DNA from: Nymphaea colorata | Lineage: Eukaryota; Streptophyta; Magnoliopsida; Nymphaeales; Nymphaeaceae | Direction: 5' to 3' | DNA: 64,000 nucleotides | Assembly (NCBI RefSeq): GCF_008831285.2 | Contig: NC_045148.1 | Coordinates: forward strand, 9,119,001-9,183,000 | In this document: one piece after another, positions 37,935 through 51,183 of the stretch | Layout of the letters: every line of letters starts with the position of its first letter | How positions within the stretch are numbered: position 1 is the stretch's first letter | Position numbers and translations under genes: made by a program | Notes under the pieces: model-generated | Seen by the model: only the letters and a program-made list of their open reading frames with translations | What the model was told of the DNA's origin: nothing | Databases searched by the model: none

Positions 37935-40600
37935 AAGTTTTATTCAATGCGAACCCGAAATGCCTCCAATGCTTTCCATAAAAACGATTTTTGAATTAAA
38001 GTTGGCATGTCGACCGATTGCAATTGCACGGAACTACATATAATCTTCCGGACAAAAATTGCATATAATCTTTAATAATCGTATAGTTTCAAGGATGTTC
38101 ACATATTTGGAGCAGAATGTAAACCAAGAAAAGTAATGTCCGAATCAAAATTTGAAATCCGATTTCACAGTTTGAGTTTGAGCTTGATATAGGTCCAATC
38201 TTTGAAATCGAATTTTAAACGGAGTCCAGCTGACTTTAAAAATGGAAGGGTATCAAACATATGATATTTATTTGACCTTAAATGATGTCTTATGTATATC
38301 TGAATCTAAATTTGATCTAATTTATTAATTTAATAATCTATTTAAAAAAGAAAACAGTTTAGTTGGATATCCAATTCAAGTCAAACATATTCAAGTGAGT
38401 GAGGTTTGACCCACCATCCGAATAAAGTCGAAGTCTCCACCCAACCCCTAATTAGAACTGAATCATCCAATTAATTTTGGGTCCCCCGTGTCAATGGTAC
38501 GTAAGGTTATAATTTTACCCCCCTGACAATCAAGTATGGTATCTAATAATTGGATCAAGATGACGTGAAAATATAGTTTCAATGAATGTTAATAATACCC
38601 TTTATAGTAGTATGGCCTAACCTGTGTGAAAACTGCACATATCTAACTTTAGGTTGCTAAATAATAATTGTAATGAGAATCGAACTATAACTGCCCACAT
38701 CACAAGCAGTGCCGACTCCACCTTGTCAATTCTTCTTCCACGTAAAGACCACTCATTTATAAGATGAGAAGAAACCATCGTGCAAGGATGACGAACATTT
38801 ACTCAATTGCTTAGGTCCGAGAGCATCTTGTCACAGGAAGCGAGACTTTTCGGGCAGCAATTGAGTAAATGTTGCTCTAAAACAGCTTTTGAGAAAAAAA
38901 AGGAAGGGCGTATTTTGTTTGGATGATGGCCTTGTAAAAAACTATTTTGAAGATTTTGGTTTTGTGAACAAATTTTTTAAAATTTGGTTTGTATGTTGGG
39001 ATGGTAAGTTTAAAAAATTGGTTTTATGAAAATTAGCTTTTTAAAAACTTGCTTTTAATCAGTTTTGAAAAATGGTTTGTGTTTGAATCGTATAACCAAG
39101 TACATGCTCTTTTGTGAATAATCTAGGGGATGTCATGTTATTATTAACTTACTTTGAGAAATGGTTTTTGTCACAATGGAGTTTTGTTAAAACTTGTCTT
39201 TTGCCATCTGATATCTCATAAACGTTTGTTTGGTAGCAAAATCATTTTTTCCATCCGAAACAAGGGCCCAGGTTATTCAATCCCTTTCTAAATTCTGAAA
39301 AAACCTGGTTTCAGTGTCATCTAAACACTTCGAAAAAGCTGTTCAATAAGCAAAAATGTTGTTTTGCTCTAAAAAAATTGTTTTAGAGTGTCATCCAAAC
39401 GAGAAATTGATTTTAACGAGACTTTCTGCCTGGTCAAGAAGATGTCAATAATTTAAACGGTGTTAAGACGGCATTTATTCATCACAAGTTAAGAAAAACC
39501 TCTAGGTAATGCTTCATGGTGAAAAGCGAAGAGCATGTTGCTTTGGAGAAATTTGGTTGTCTTATATTTTAAAAAGGCTTTATTTGTCCTGGGTTCACAG
39601 CTTGTTGTTTCAATTGATTCGTTAATACCAGTAATTCTAAGTAGATTTTATGGGAGTGTTGGCTGGAAGCTTCTTAGCTTTCCAATGGATGAAGATCCAT
39701 ATATCATTCGGTTCCTAATTATCACCTGTCATTTGGTGAAAAAAAAAAAAGGAAGCAGTTGTCAGTAACCAAAAATATAAAACTCAGTTCAACTTACATG
39801 ATTTCTACGCCGTCTCACTTTCCTTTTTGCTACTCGTTTCATCATCAACACTGTCACTTTATGTCAACTAGATTGATACCGATGAGCATATGTGCACGAG
39901 AGAAGAGCAAAAAGAGGCCAAAGTGTAAAGTGTCCAATCCTTGAACGCAGTAAATTTTTCAAAGAGTCCAGTACAAGTCCATATACTAATCAATTTGTTC
40001 ATAGTTTATATTTTCATATAGTGTTTATATATATAAGGAGATATTGTGTGTTAACATCTAAGAACACCAATGTTCTTACTCAAAGAAATATGATATTGTA
40101 ATGGATACCATTTCTAGATATAACAATCACAATAACATAGTTTTCTTGAAGTGTATGAATGTTAGTTTTTCTTAGACTCTGAATGTTAGAAGGATCTATT
40201 TCAAGAACTTAATATTTTTCTTACCGAACATCCTCTTGCCCATTCTACTAATTAGCCAACTAAGTTTGTTTTGCTTGAATTTCATCTTGAAGGCAGCAAA
40301 TTGCTTTGTAGAAATTAGTGCTACGAAGTCACAATAGCGTGTCCAAACATTATACTGTATTCGTTTCACTGCTACGAAAATTATGTGAACCTACTCATCA
40401 AACATGCATTTACGCAACTCAAAACCGACATGAGTTCAGGTATGCATGACCATCAATCTTTGTCAAAAATCTACACCAAAGACTGTTCATAAACTATTCC
40501 ACGCGGGTAATCAATGAATGAACGAAAAAGATTAATGGTAAAGAATATATCAGAAACAAACAAGGAAAAAGACTGTTGCATCTGCATGAGCAATAAGATT
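37935..40600. other. intergenic, no gene seen
   Basis: AT-rich. Includes repeat-like gaatttgaaatcc words at 38130-38220 and a candidate MITE at 38917-39400. Remaining sequence shows only short open frames. Confidence 0.35.
38917..39400. mobile_element. possible MITE with gtttggatga termini
   Basis: gtttggatga at 38917-38926 is exactly inverted as tcatccaaac at 39391-39400. The same terminus appears in the 25446-25878 candidate, supporting a shared family. No target duplication was seen. Confidence 0.35.
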
Positions 40601-41059
40601 TGAGAAAGCAAGAGACCAATCTGAAGCGAAGAAGCCAGTTTCTGAAGTGGGCTTATCCACAAATTGCGTTTTCTTTCGTTCGGATGCGAATGACTCGATG
40701 CACCAGTGGATCTGTGCATTTTTCACCGCTGCAACTGTTCACTCGCGGTCTGCGAAGAATAATATCTCAGTCGCGCCCTTCCACGAGGCGGTGATAAGCT
40801 CCTCCTGTTCACCTTTTCGTGCCTCTGGGACCCAAATCCACCTCAGAAAGCGGGAAGCCGACGGACGAGTAGAGTAAGAAGGAGGAGGTAAAATTTTTTG
40901 GGCTTCAGCTTCACTGTGTGGAAGAATAGATTCGCCATTTTTTTTTTCTTCTTCCTTTCTTTGGATGCTATTCTTTCCACGATGAGTCAGACCGCGAGGA
41001 AGTAGGGGGGCGGGAAGGGGCCGGGCGCCATTATCTTCCACCGGATAAAAGAAAGTTTG

Positions 41060-41172
41060 TATAAAAAAAAAAACAAAGAAAGAAAAAGAAAAATCGGAGA
41101 CAGGGAAAAGGTAGATTGCACCAGAAAAGAAGAGAGAGAGAGGGGGCGCAGGAGAAAGAGAGAGTCTCTGAG
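41060..41172 (+). promoter_or_regulatory. KNOX core promoter candidate: TATA box and GA-rich leader
   Basis: tataaaa at 41060-41066 lies about 275 bp before the KNOX start. It is followed by agagagag tracts at about 41131-41165. GAGA-type repeats are bound by BPC-family factors known to act on class I KNOX genes; the link here is inferred. Confidence 0.4.
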
Positions 41173-41192
41173 TGTGTGTGCAGTGAGAAAGC

Positions 41193-41256
41193 ATGGCAGT
41201 TTCGTACGGATATGATTGATATCTGTTTCAGAGAGCAGAAGAAGAAGCTTGCATAG
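41193..41256 (+). promoter_or_regulatory. two overlapping upstream open reading frames in the KNOX leader
   Basis: ATG at 41193 opens an 8-codon frame (MAVSYGYD) ending in TGA at 41217-41219. ATG at 41212 opens a 14-codon frame ending in TAG at 41254-41256. Both precede the main ATG at 41340 and would be in the mRNA if transcription starts near the TATA box at 41060. Confidence 0.4.
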
Positions 41257-41339
41257 CGAGAGAGCCGGCATCTCGCCGGTCGGAATTCCGTCCTTTGGGC
41301 GATTCCGGAGGCCGGGAGAGGAGTAGTAGGGAAAAAACG

Positions 41340-43907
41340 ATGGACGAGATGTACGGGGCGGTCTTTGCTGTGGATTATTCGGACAACACCGAGATCGGGT
41401 CGTCTGTGTCGCCGGAGAGCTTTGTGTGCGCGGGGGAGTTCGCGTCGCCCTACCCGAGCTACTACCCGTCAGCCGGGTCGGAGTGCTGCTTCGGCGAAGT
41501 GATGCCCTCCTCCTCCGCCGTCGCGGTAGGGGCGGTGCCTCCCGCGGCGCCGGTGCCAGAGATGTCGGCGTCCCCGTGCTTCGCGGGGGAGGAGGCGAGG
41601 GGGGCGTGCGCTGGGGAGATCTCCGCGGCGATGAAGGCGAAGATCGCGAGCCATCCTCGGTACCCGAGCCTCGTGGAGGCCTACATAGAGTGCCGCAAGG
41701 TAAAAAGGCCGGAAAGAGACTGCTCATCAGATGATTTCGCCGCAGAATTGCGTCGAAGAATTCGACGTCGGAGTGAAACCTGCTTGCTTCTGATACGTCT
41801 TCTTGCTTCCTTCTGCATCCAATATCATATTCAATATCATCTTATGTCACGAACAGCAGATGGGATAATTCTCATGTTTCTATATTCTGCATCTTCTTCA
41901 TCCTCATCAACGTCCTACCATCTCCGTCTTCTAGACTTCTAGTCATCCGTTTGAATCATGACAAAAAATTGCCCCGCAAGAATTTCCGCTGAGGTTCATC
42001 CTTCAATTGTTTATTTTCCCTTCGTTTTTAGAAAAATACTGCGAGAAGTAAGGAGATTTCTCTGCATAATATTGGTCTTCTTTCCTTCACAATCTGATAT
42101 CCAATATTTGCTGTAGAAATCAGAGAAACTGCGACTATTTTCTTTTCTTGTTGCTACGAGAAACCAGCAAATCGTTCTTCGTGCTGAGTTTGAGTGTTAG
42201 CACTTTTATCATCCTCTCCTCTTTCGCATGACTTTTTCCTGACCTGGGTTGTTTGTCAATTTTATGAACAAGACGAGGAAGATTTATACTTTAGAAGTCT
42301 TTTTTTTTACCATTAGAAGTTAAGTTGACCAAATATATTTGTCTTCCTTGATGAAATCTAATGTTCCTGCATGGTGGGTTCTTATAGTCTCTCTTTCTGG
42401 ACTTTCTCTTTGTCGATTTTCGTCTTCAGAAGTTCCATGCTTTCCCTGAAATAATGAGTCTCCGAGAAACTTCATTCCTTCGATCTGTTTTCTGTTAAAT
42501 CTCTTTATTTTTCTTTTCTTGTCGACTTGTTTTACATCGGATGTTTCTGAAGTTTCGCTGTTTGCAGTTCCAGCTGACTGGAAATTACATTCTTTTGTCC
42601 TGTCAAACGATTTTCTATTATCGTTTTTCCTTCTTGAACTTAAAAACTACTGCTTGTAAATAGTTGGTGGTTTTGTGATGCACCTGGACTCCCGCAATAT
42701 CTTCTTGTGCCATAGAAATTCTCGATCCTTGATGTTCTCCGTCGATACGTGGTCGTTTTCCTTTGCGATACTGCGTTTTTCCAAATTTATTCGACCAATT
42801 TCGTCCTGGCGTCGTTTGGCCATTAGTAGTTTCTGTCCGGTCGTCGCCGGTCGACTGCGTCCTACTTTACTCTTTCACTGTTACTGTATCCATGAATGAC
42901 CGTTTTCGTCTTCTTCCCATCTCCCATCACATCAAATAGACCTTCAAAGTTTCTATTAAATGAGAGAAAAAATGGAAAAGAAAGAGAGTGAGAGATCGAG
43001 TTTCAAAGCGTACGTCTTTTCTGAAGTCTTTTCTTTCATTTTGACATTTTATGCTCTCTGTTTTGCTTTCTTGCAGGTTGGAGCACCGCCGGAAATAGCG
43101 TCGGTTTTGGAAGAGATCCGGCGAGAGAACGATGCCAGCAAGGTCAGTGCAGCCACTGGTTGCTTCGGTGCCGACCCGGAGCTCGACGAGTTCATGGTAA
43201 GCGTGATGGCCTTGCTGCTCTTTTTCTCCAAAGAGCGACAAGATTAACAATGAAATAGAGAGGTGATTTTTTTTTAGTAGCTTTTCTGGTTGAGGTCGTT
43301 TATACTTTGTAGCCTCGCGCCGCTTATCCACAAAAAATAAGCATATATATATTCGTTCATTCTCTCCATCTACCTTCTGCCTGAAATGCAATTTTCAATG
43401 TAACTATCTGAGGCGGGTGCACCAAGATAACTTCGTTCCAGTAATTATTCTTGTTTAATCTTTTATTCTCCTTGGATTATTAGTTTATTGGGGTATCGTA
43501 TTGTTGATAGGAATCTTACTTTGAGATCTTGGAGAGGTACAAGTCGGACCTGACTAAGCCTTTCGAGGAGGCAACCACGTTCTTGAACAGGATAGAGAGG
43601 AAGCTGAGGAATCTTTGCAGCGAAAGGACGCAGAGAAATTCCGGTTCAGGCATCCTTCTTTCCTTATTCTTCTCCTTCTTCTAGAACGTTAATTAAGTGT
43701 GCATTCCGTTTTTCATTAGAATTTGTTCTGTTATGGATATATCGTTCTGCAGAATCTGCAGATCTTTTCGTCTCTCTCTTCGCCTGTTCTTTTTTCTTCA
43801 AGTTCGATAATCGGCGTTTTTATTCTTCCTTTTTTTTCCATTCAAGGACAAGCGAAGTTGTTATTTCATTGTTGGAATTCACGAGGAAACAATCTCTCTC
43901 TCTCTCT

Positions 43908-43955
<48 letters not shown>

Positions 43956-46900
43956 TATATATAATATTGATCACAGTGGCAAAGGAAGGTGGGTTAAGTG
44001 GCAAGTGCAGTCTTTTGAAGGCAGGGAGTTTGGCGCTTTTGCGGTTCAACGCTGACTGGCAGAAGAGAGGAAGTTCGTTTGGTCTAATCTCGTTCCACAT
44101 GGCTGACGATGAGAGAAAAAATCCATGCGCGTGGTAATGGCGGTGGGAATGCTGAAGCACATGATTCGATGCTTGCATTCGTAGCTCAGTACCCTCCTTC
44201 ATAGGTCTCTAGCCCTCCTGTTCGAATTCTGTGATTTTCAGAAGTGAACAGTCAGTGAATACTGAGTGGTTTAATCCTTGTCCTTGTCAGCCAGCCTTAC
44301 GGGGTGTCTTCTATCAATGGCTCCATCTCCTCTGCGTTTAGCTCCCTCGGCTGCATTTTATGTCATGTCAGAGGGAAAGTAAGAGTTCATGCCTGGGTTT
44401 TCAGCAGAGATCGGATCTCTCATAAAAGAAAATCTAATGGCCGTCGAGAAGAACCAAAAAGAGCTACAGGATGACAGACCTCTGGGTATATGGGCATTTT
44501 ATTGGATGCATTTGGATTCTGGACCTTAAATATCTGCAAAGTAGTTGGATTATGAGAAACTGCATCGTTGGGAAGCAGGTTTCGGGCTACCCATACTGTT
44601 TTTCTGCTTCTTTTGTGGTTCTCAAGCTTCTGAAAAGAAGGAAAAGAACCAATACACAAACCTGTCATGCGTTAAAGCGTGTGTTTCCTGGTTTCTGCTT
44701 CTGAAACTGTACGACTCGTCTCGATTGTGATGCATTTTTCTTTGGAACCGAGCAGAAAAGATCTTGGAGGCGGGAAGGCCTATTTATGGGGACTTGTTTC
44801 TTGTTCGTTGGTTATATTTTCAGGTAAATAAAACCTTTTAGCATTTAGCCGCAAACCCATTTATTTTAGCGGTACTGAGGGATGGATGCTCTGGACTCAT
44901 AAATTTCTTGGTGGCCGTGGTTAAGTTTGATTCATTTTGCTTAATTAACGAGTGACAAGACGGTTCGAGACTCTTGGTAGACCCTTCTCTGGCAAACTGC
45001 GCTCCATGGTTGTGTTAAGTGGGTGCAGAATTTATTTCTCTTGTATGTATCCCCATGTCTGTACATGGAGGATTGTAGCTTCTTTACTTGTTTATGGTAC
45101 TTGTTCCTGTTGGGGAGCTGCTGATATAAAAGATCTACTCACTGTTGTCACCTGTGGGTACATTCTTGGCGTCCTACATGAACATGCTTTGACTGTGGGA
45201 GTGAATTCCTTGAATGGATGCCCTATATGTTCCTGCATTTCAAACCAAAACTGCTTTCTGAATGTGCAGCTAGTGATGGGTAGTGAGTCTAGCTTCCCTC
45301 TGATCGATTGCCATCCATTTGTATCTATCTGGTTTCGTTGTCGATTTCTTCTGGGCTTTGAATGCATGGGTAATGTATTACAATTTACAAGTCTGGTGCC
45401 CAAGACCTAGAACCCTACCCTCTATCAAGAAAGCTCGCCCGAAAACATTAAGTCAATGGGAGGTATTTTGAATTTTTTTCGACGTATTTGTCCTTTCTTT
45501 GCTTACTCTCTTTCCTTGTCTTCAGTATATTGGTATGCTTTCAACTTTCTCATCTGTGTGCACAACTGCTTTGAATCAGTCATTCGTGCCTCTTGCATGT
45601 TTTTAAATTGTTTATTCGTTTACAAGTTTTTTTTTTCTTTGCATTTTCTACCATTCCATTAACTGTGGTGCTGATGACGAACTTGTCACAACTTTCTTAG
45701 TTCACTAATTTAGTCAGTCGTGTCATTTTTCATGAAGTTTGGCTCTATAAAGTGTGCAAGTGCTCCACACTTTTTGCTGTACTTGGTTATGGGCACCTTT
45801 TGCTATGCTATTATTTCTTTTGCCTTTTGCTGTACATACGTTGGCATCTTGCCACACTGTATGACGTTGATGTTTCACTGGCAAGCTTGAGTATGTCTCT
45901 TTTTTTGAAACCAATAAATAATAAAATGTGCTGCATGGTTCTTCTACTATGTTTGTCATTTACTCTTTCATGTTTCCACTAGTAGCGCGACGGTGGAAAT
46001 TGAGTTTTGTACAGAAAGAAAAATGTTTCTCTTGTGATTTTATCCCTCCAAAACCTCAACTATTGTGCAAAGCAATCTAAATACACGTAAGAAAAAATAT
46101 TTCGTATTTTTTGTTTTTTGACTTTTGACTGGACAGACCAAAAGATTATTTATTAGATGTATTGGGTATTTGGTCTTCATTGAATTAATTCTTGCATGCA
46201 TGCAATACTGGACATATTTGACCTTGCAAATAAGTATAATGGGCTATGATTATGGTTGAAAAGATTACTTATTCTACATTTTACATCAAGTAATTATGTC
46301 TAGGGATATTTTTATGATCTTATTGAAAATAGTTTCGAAATGGTGCGCTGGTGGTAAGACAGGAATTTGGAGGGCTTCAAGTTGATGATTCTGGGCCAAG
46401 CCCTCCCATTCAGTTGCCTGAGCTTTCCATGCTAAATTTGGCGGTTGTGATTCCTTTAATCAAGGAAAAAGAAAACGAAAATTGTTAAAAAGTTGGCTCA
46501 TTGGGATCCGGCTATTTTGTGAGACTTGGTTTTGGATCAGGCTCTGGGTTTGGTCCTGGACCCAATCCATTTTGAATCGTGTCTGGTTTTTGTATTGGGA
46601 TTGCAGACAACTTAATTATTAAGCTTGTGAACTCGAGTATCCAACTTCTTTCATGGTGTCGGTATGTACAAACAAATAGTTAGTTGCAATGAGTTAAATG
46701 CCAATGGAGTTTTGTGTTATCGATGGACGATCATACAGGAAATAGGATACTTGCTGGCATCCAGTGCGGAGTAATTGACACAATCACCTTAGTCAGGTGG
46801 ATGCCAATGACTTAGTTATGGGCCCAGGACTGGTTAGGCGGCACTGATATTGAGAAAGGATGAATAATGAAGACTATTCATTTTCTGTGAAGACTCTTCT

Positions 46901-49900
46901 TTTCTTGTTTGTTTTTCCTATTTTTTGTGAGTTGTAGGTCTTTAACAGCATAGTAAGAATACTATTAATGAAAAATAAAGATTGTTCCTTTCATTTCCTT
47001 TTCTTCCTAACTGGATGGTCATCTTGTGAAGTGGGAAGCTTGCTTGGTTAAGCTCTAGAACCTCTTTAGAAAAAAGAACATGATTTTGGATATCCCCTTT
47101 TTCTCCCCCACTGAGAAATAGATGAGAAAAAATGATTAAGGCATACATGCTTGACTTGCAACATGACCGGATTCTTTGCAATGAAGTTGGAACTGAAGCA
47201 GTGGCAGATTGTCACTTGATCACATCAACGTCATTAAATCTAGTTTTCACTTTTCTTTGGTAATGTTCTTGGGCAGAAATTGGGAAAGACGTCATTATCC
47301 TTCTTCTTTTTTTATGGACAAGCATGTGGTGAGGGCAGAAGGCAACTAAATTATGCTAAATTACTTGCATCTGGAACGTCGTATTATACCTTGGGGAAGG
47401 GTATAATTTTAAATCTTTTATTAGATAAATATCAGAATGATCGAGAAACACAGTGTTGTGAAAAATCAGTTTGTGAACCGACTGATCCTGTCTGCAAATT
47501 TGGTGAATCAGCCGACTCACTGATCAGCTGAATTGATTGTGAATTGGCCAAAAATATTTTTAAAATCATCTACTAAAAAAAGTGAAAATGTGTAAAAATA
47601 ATTATAAAATAAAGACTAGTAAGATGTATAAAAAAATAGTTAAAATTTGACATGTGGTATCTTTGAACTTGCCAAAGAATCAAATTAGATGGCCACTAAT
47701 TTGATTTGAATCAGCTGATTTTGGTCAATGTTGGTTACACTGGAGAAACCTTGATTAATGGGTTATATCATGGTGGTAGACTCTGGTGTTTGCTTTACCC
47801 TTTTAATAGGTTTACACTGTGATTCTGATTATTTAATTTAGTTATGGTTACAAACCTTAGATTCATTATTTACCCTGTCGCATGTTGTTCTTATGAACTC
47901 ACTTACTCATATATTGGAGTTGATGACTATGTTGGAGGATTTAATGCATTCCATTTTTCTGTAATTTGATGCATTTGTTGCATATAAATATGTTTAACTG
48001 ACAGTACTGATTAATTCAACAAATCTGATGCGGTTTGTCAATATTGTAGATGAGCAGGCAGAGTCATCGGATGACGAATTGAGTGGTGGAGAGATTGATG
48101 TCCGTGATGCACCACTCCGTGGTCAAGAGCGTGAGCTGAAAGACAAACTCTTACGTAAATACAGTGGTTACCTTAGTAGCCTCAGGCAAGAATTCTCGAA
48201 GAAGAAGAAGAAAGGGAAGTTGCCGAAAGAAGCCACACAGACCTTGCTTGACTGGTGGAATTTGCACTATAAGTGGCCATATCCAACGGTATCAATGTCT
48301 ATTCTGATCACTTGCAAACAATTTTGAGGGCTACTGATTTCTTTCTAACTGATTCTCCATTCTCCTGTATCGTTGATGTAGGAATGTTTCATTTGGAACT
48401 TAGATTGATTATATTTTAGTTTCAAGGCACTTTCAGGTTCCACTTTTTCAGTTCTGTGACCTGTCTTGGCAAGTCTATGGTCTGATGACTCTAATCTGTA
48501 ATTTGGGATCTCATACTAGGAGGACCTAAGGATAGCTTTCTACTCTCACTCTTTGACTTTCCCTGGAACAGTAGGATGATTATTTTCTCTGTATTTTACT
48601 CTTTATGACATGAGCTCTGTTAGGCCAGTCAGGAATCGTTGTCATGTGTTTGATCAGCAAATCCTTGCTCGCTTTATAGTTGCCATGAACTTGTTGAACT
48701 ATAAGCATGTGGAAATTTGCATGTTGATCATCAGATGGTTCATGATAACGTATTGATGGGATATTTTGGAGATAATCTTGGGAAACAGGATTGCTTCATT
48801 GGGTGTGGGCAGATACCAATTAGATACCCACTGATTATCCATCCTTTTGCTGGTATACTACTGGCAGGACCTCTTTGCATTGTCACAGCAAAGACGTTTT
48901 ATTTGATTGGAACATTAAGAACAAGTCGGCTGAAAAAAAAATGGCAAACAACACTTCTTTTAAAAAATGTTGAAATGAAAAAAACGGACAAGTTTTTCTT
49001 TGTTTTCGTGTTTTTTCATGTTTTTTACATTTTTCAAATTACCAGCTTTTGATGTTCAGATTTTATTGTAAGTTTTTAACTTTTTTAAACCATGTCGGGA
49101 TTTTCATTTCTGATGAATTATTCCCAAGAAAAACCTCATCATTTTATACCTGAAAACGAAATTTGTGGCAATGCTGTAGGTTATGAAAAGGTCAGTGCCG
49201 TTCAGGGTCTTATCAACTATGGCTTTTGAAAACTAGATATTTCAACCCTTTGTGTTTGCCAATGGTAAAAGCTGTCTATTATATGGCTTGTATTTGCCTC
49301 CTGCATTTGTTGATACATGAAATATCTGCCATACTTTTTCTCTTAAGATGTAAATGGTGTCCAAAATAGGGAAGGAAAAGCCATCACAGCCATCTTTACC
49401 CTGGGAAGACTGAAATATGGCCTTAATTCAGCCATAAGCAAGCAGTCATTCGTGAGGGTCTTGGCATGTCCTACTCTTCAAAGACCATGTGAATTTACTT
49501 ACCTTTGTTTATCCTTTCATATCTACTAGCAATATGCTTGTGCCCTGCCGTCGAAAATCATAAAGGGTTGAACTTGTACTTGAGCTAACAACTAGAAATT
49601 TCCCATATTGACAAATTAAATAACTGTTTTCCCGTTGCAAAAGAGTATGAAATAACGTGGAGAGACTTTGTAAAGCTGCAAAACATATGTTCTAAAAAAC
49701 TTGGTAGCATTTGTTTCCAAAAACAATGTGGTGAACTCATCGTCCGATACTTGATTCCATATGCTTTGTTTTTTTATCAGTTTTCAAACTTTGATTCACT
49801 CTTCTTCTGTAATGATGTGAAATTGGCCTTTGATTTACTGGTTTCCACCACCAGTTACTGTCCAAAAAAGGTAATAAATTAAAGTCAGTTCGTGAGAAAA

Positions 49901-50287
49901 AGTATTATCATCAGTAGCAAACTCTTATGTTAGTAACAATACAGAAAATAAAAGTGAAGTGCAGTAAAAATTTGGAAAGCAAGAGAGACCTAATTTCACA
50001 TCTCCAAAATAATAATTTTAAAAAGCAAGCAATTCTTAAAAATTAAGAACAGCTTTTTGGTGTTTGGAGGAAAACCATTGGCTCCATTTTGAATGTAAGT
50101 CTCAAGAGCTTCTTTTTTTATGCTGCAGGAAGCTGACAAGATTGCACTTGCCGAGTCTACTGGATTGGACCAAAAACAGATAAATAATTGGTTCATAAAC
50201 CAGAGAAAACGCCACTGGAGGCCATCAGAAAATATGGAGTTTGGTTTAATGGATAGTCTTTCTGCAACTGTCTGCGAGGTAGACTGA
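41340..50287 (+). CDS. class I KNOX homeobox transcription factor, KNAT2/KNAT6-like
   Basis: TALE homeodomain transcription factor of the KNOTTED1-like class. Inferred exons are 41340-41699, 43077-43196, 43511-43643, 48050-48288 and 50129-50287; introns are GT-AG and the frame is intact (336 aa). The N-terminus (MDEMYG, DYSD, SPESF) resembles the KNAT2/6 clade. KNOX1 spans about 98-140, KNOX2 about 150-197 (DPELDEFM), then an acidic linker [13 protein letters not shown] domain 233-253 and a three-residue-loop homeodomain at about 254-316 with PYP at 281-283 and [10 protein letters not shown] at 305-314. Nuclear; class I proteins keep meristem cells undifferentiated and pair with BELL partners. 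The third intron is 4.4 kb; a large third intron is a familiar place for KNOX control elements. An in-frame second ATG lies at 41349. Exon 1 is GC-rich compared with the rest. Confidence 0.95.
43893..43949. repeat. (CT)n(TA)n microsatellite in KNOX intron 3
   Basis: About 14 bp of CT repeats followed by about 36 bp of TA repeats, located 250 bp into the third intron of the KNOX gene. Confidence 0.9.
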
Positions 50288-51180
50288 GCCATCCAACTTC
50301 ATTTGTCACATATACCACATTTTTCAAGTTGTTGATTAATTCATTTTTCAACTTAGTATACTATTTTGAAACTAACATGATGTTATTAGGGCTCTGAAGG
50401 TTATAATTGCACGTATGAAGTATGAAACTTTCAGTTCTCATCTTTCTCAGAAGGGGACGATCCGAAGGTATTTGGATGCATTAACTGATAAGTGCCTATT
50501 CAGACCCATTTTCATCTAGCCCATTTTGCTTTAATTGTTATTTGAGCACTTTCTTGTGGTGGCTGCAAATATTTTTGAATGATTCCTGCTGGGTCAAAAT
50601 ATTGTTGCAACTGACGCTCGAACCAGGCGAAGCTTTCTGGTCGTTGTGTTCATCTTGTAATTTTTTGCTCGACCATTTGTGAGCTTACTTTCTTATCGAC
50701 CTCTTTCCTGTGTCCAGGTTATGCTTAGTTCAGGTTTTGCCTATATGCTGTTGAGATCTTTTCCATGTTACATTGTCGGCTTCTGCAGAAAACCTGAATC
50801 AATCTCAAACCTGTGGGGAGGTTGGGCTTAAGTTGGTCACTCGCAGTCATTCAATGTGCAGTTGGGGTGTGTAATGAAAGAGTCCATTCATAATCTAATT
50901 GGCACTCTTCCAACTTGGCGTTCATTAGGAAGATGAGCAGCAATACTTGAATTTTCTTTTTTCGTGTCCTAGACATGCCGCCGTGCTGTTTGGTTTTCTA
51001 ACAATACTTATGAGTTATGTTTGACATTCTTAGATTTCGCAAAAATAATGCGATTCCTTGACACATTAGTAAGGTTGACAATAATGCTCGATTTTTGTCT
51101 AAAGACTCCAAAACTTTTAGGCAGTTCTGGAAGAGGATTATTGATATACCATTTGAATACCACGTAGGTGTCATGGATTA
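50288..51180. other. KNOX 3' flank, no gene seen
   Basis: AT-rich DNA presumably including the KNOX 3' untranslated region. No recognisable open frame. Confidence 0.35.
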
Positions 51181-51183
51181 ACG

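Noticed and set aside
40739-41727. Proline/arginine-rich minus-strand frames over the KNOX promoter and exon 1
   Set aside because: Low-complexity antisense of a GC-rich exon and GA-rich leader.
44180-44240. tRNA-like A- and B-box words in KNOX intron 3
   Set aside because: No acceptor-stem pairing or intact cloverleaf could be drawn; at best a SINE relic.
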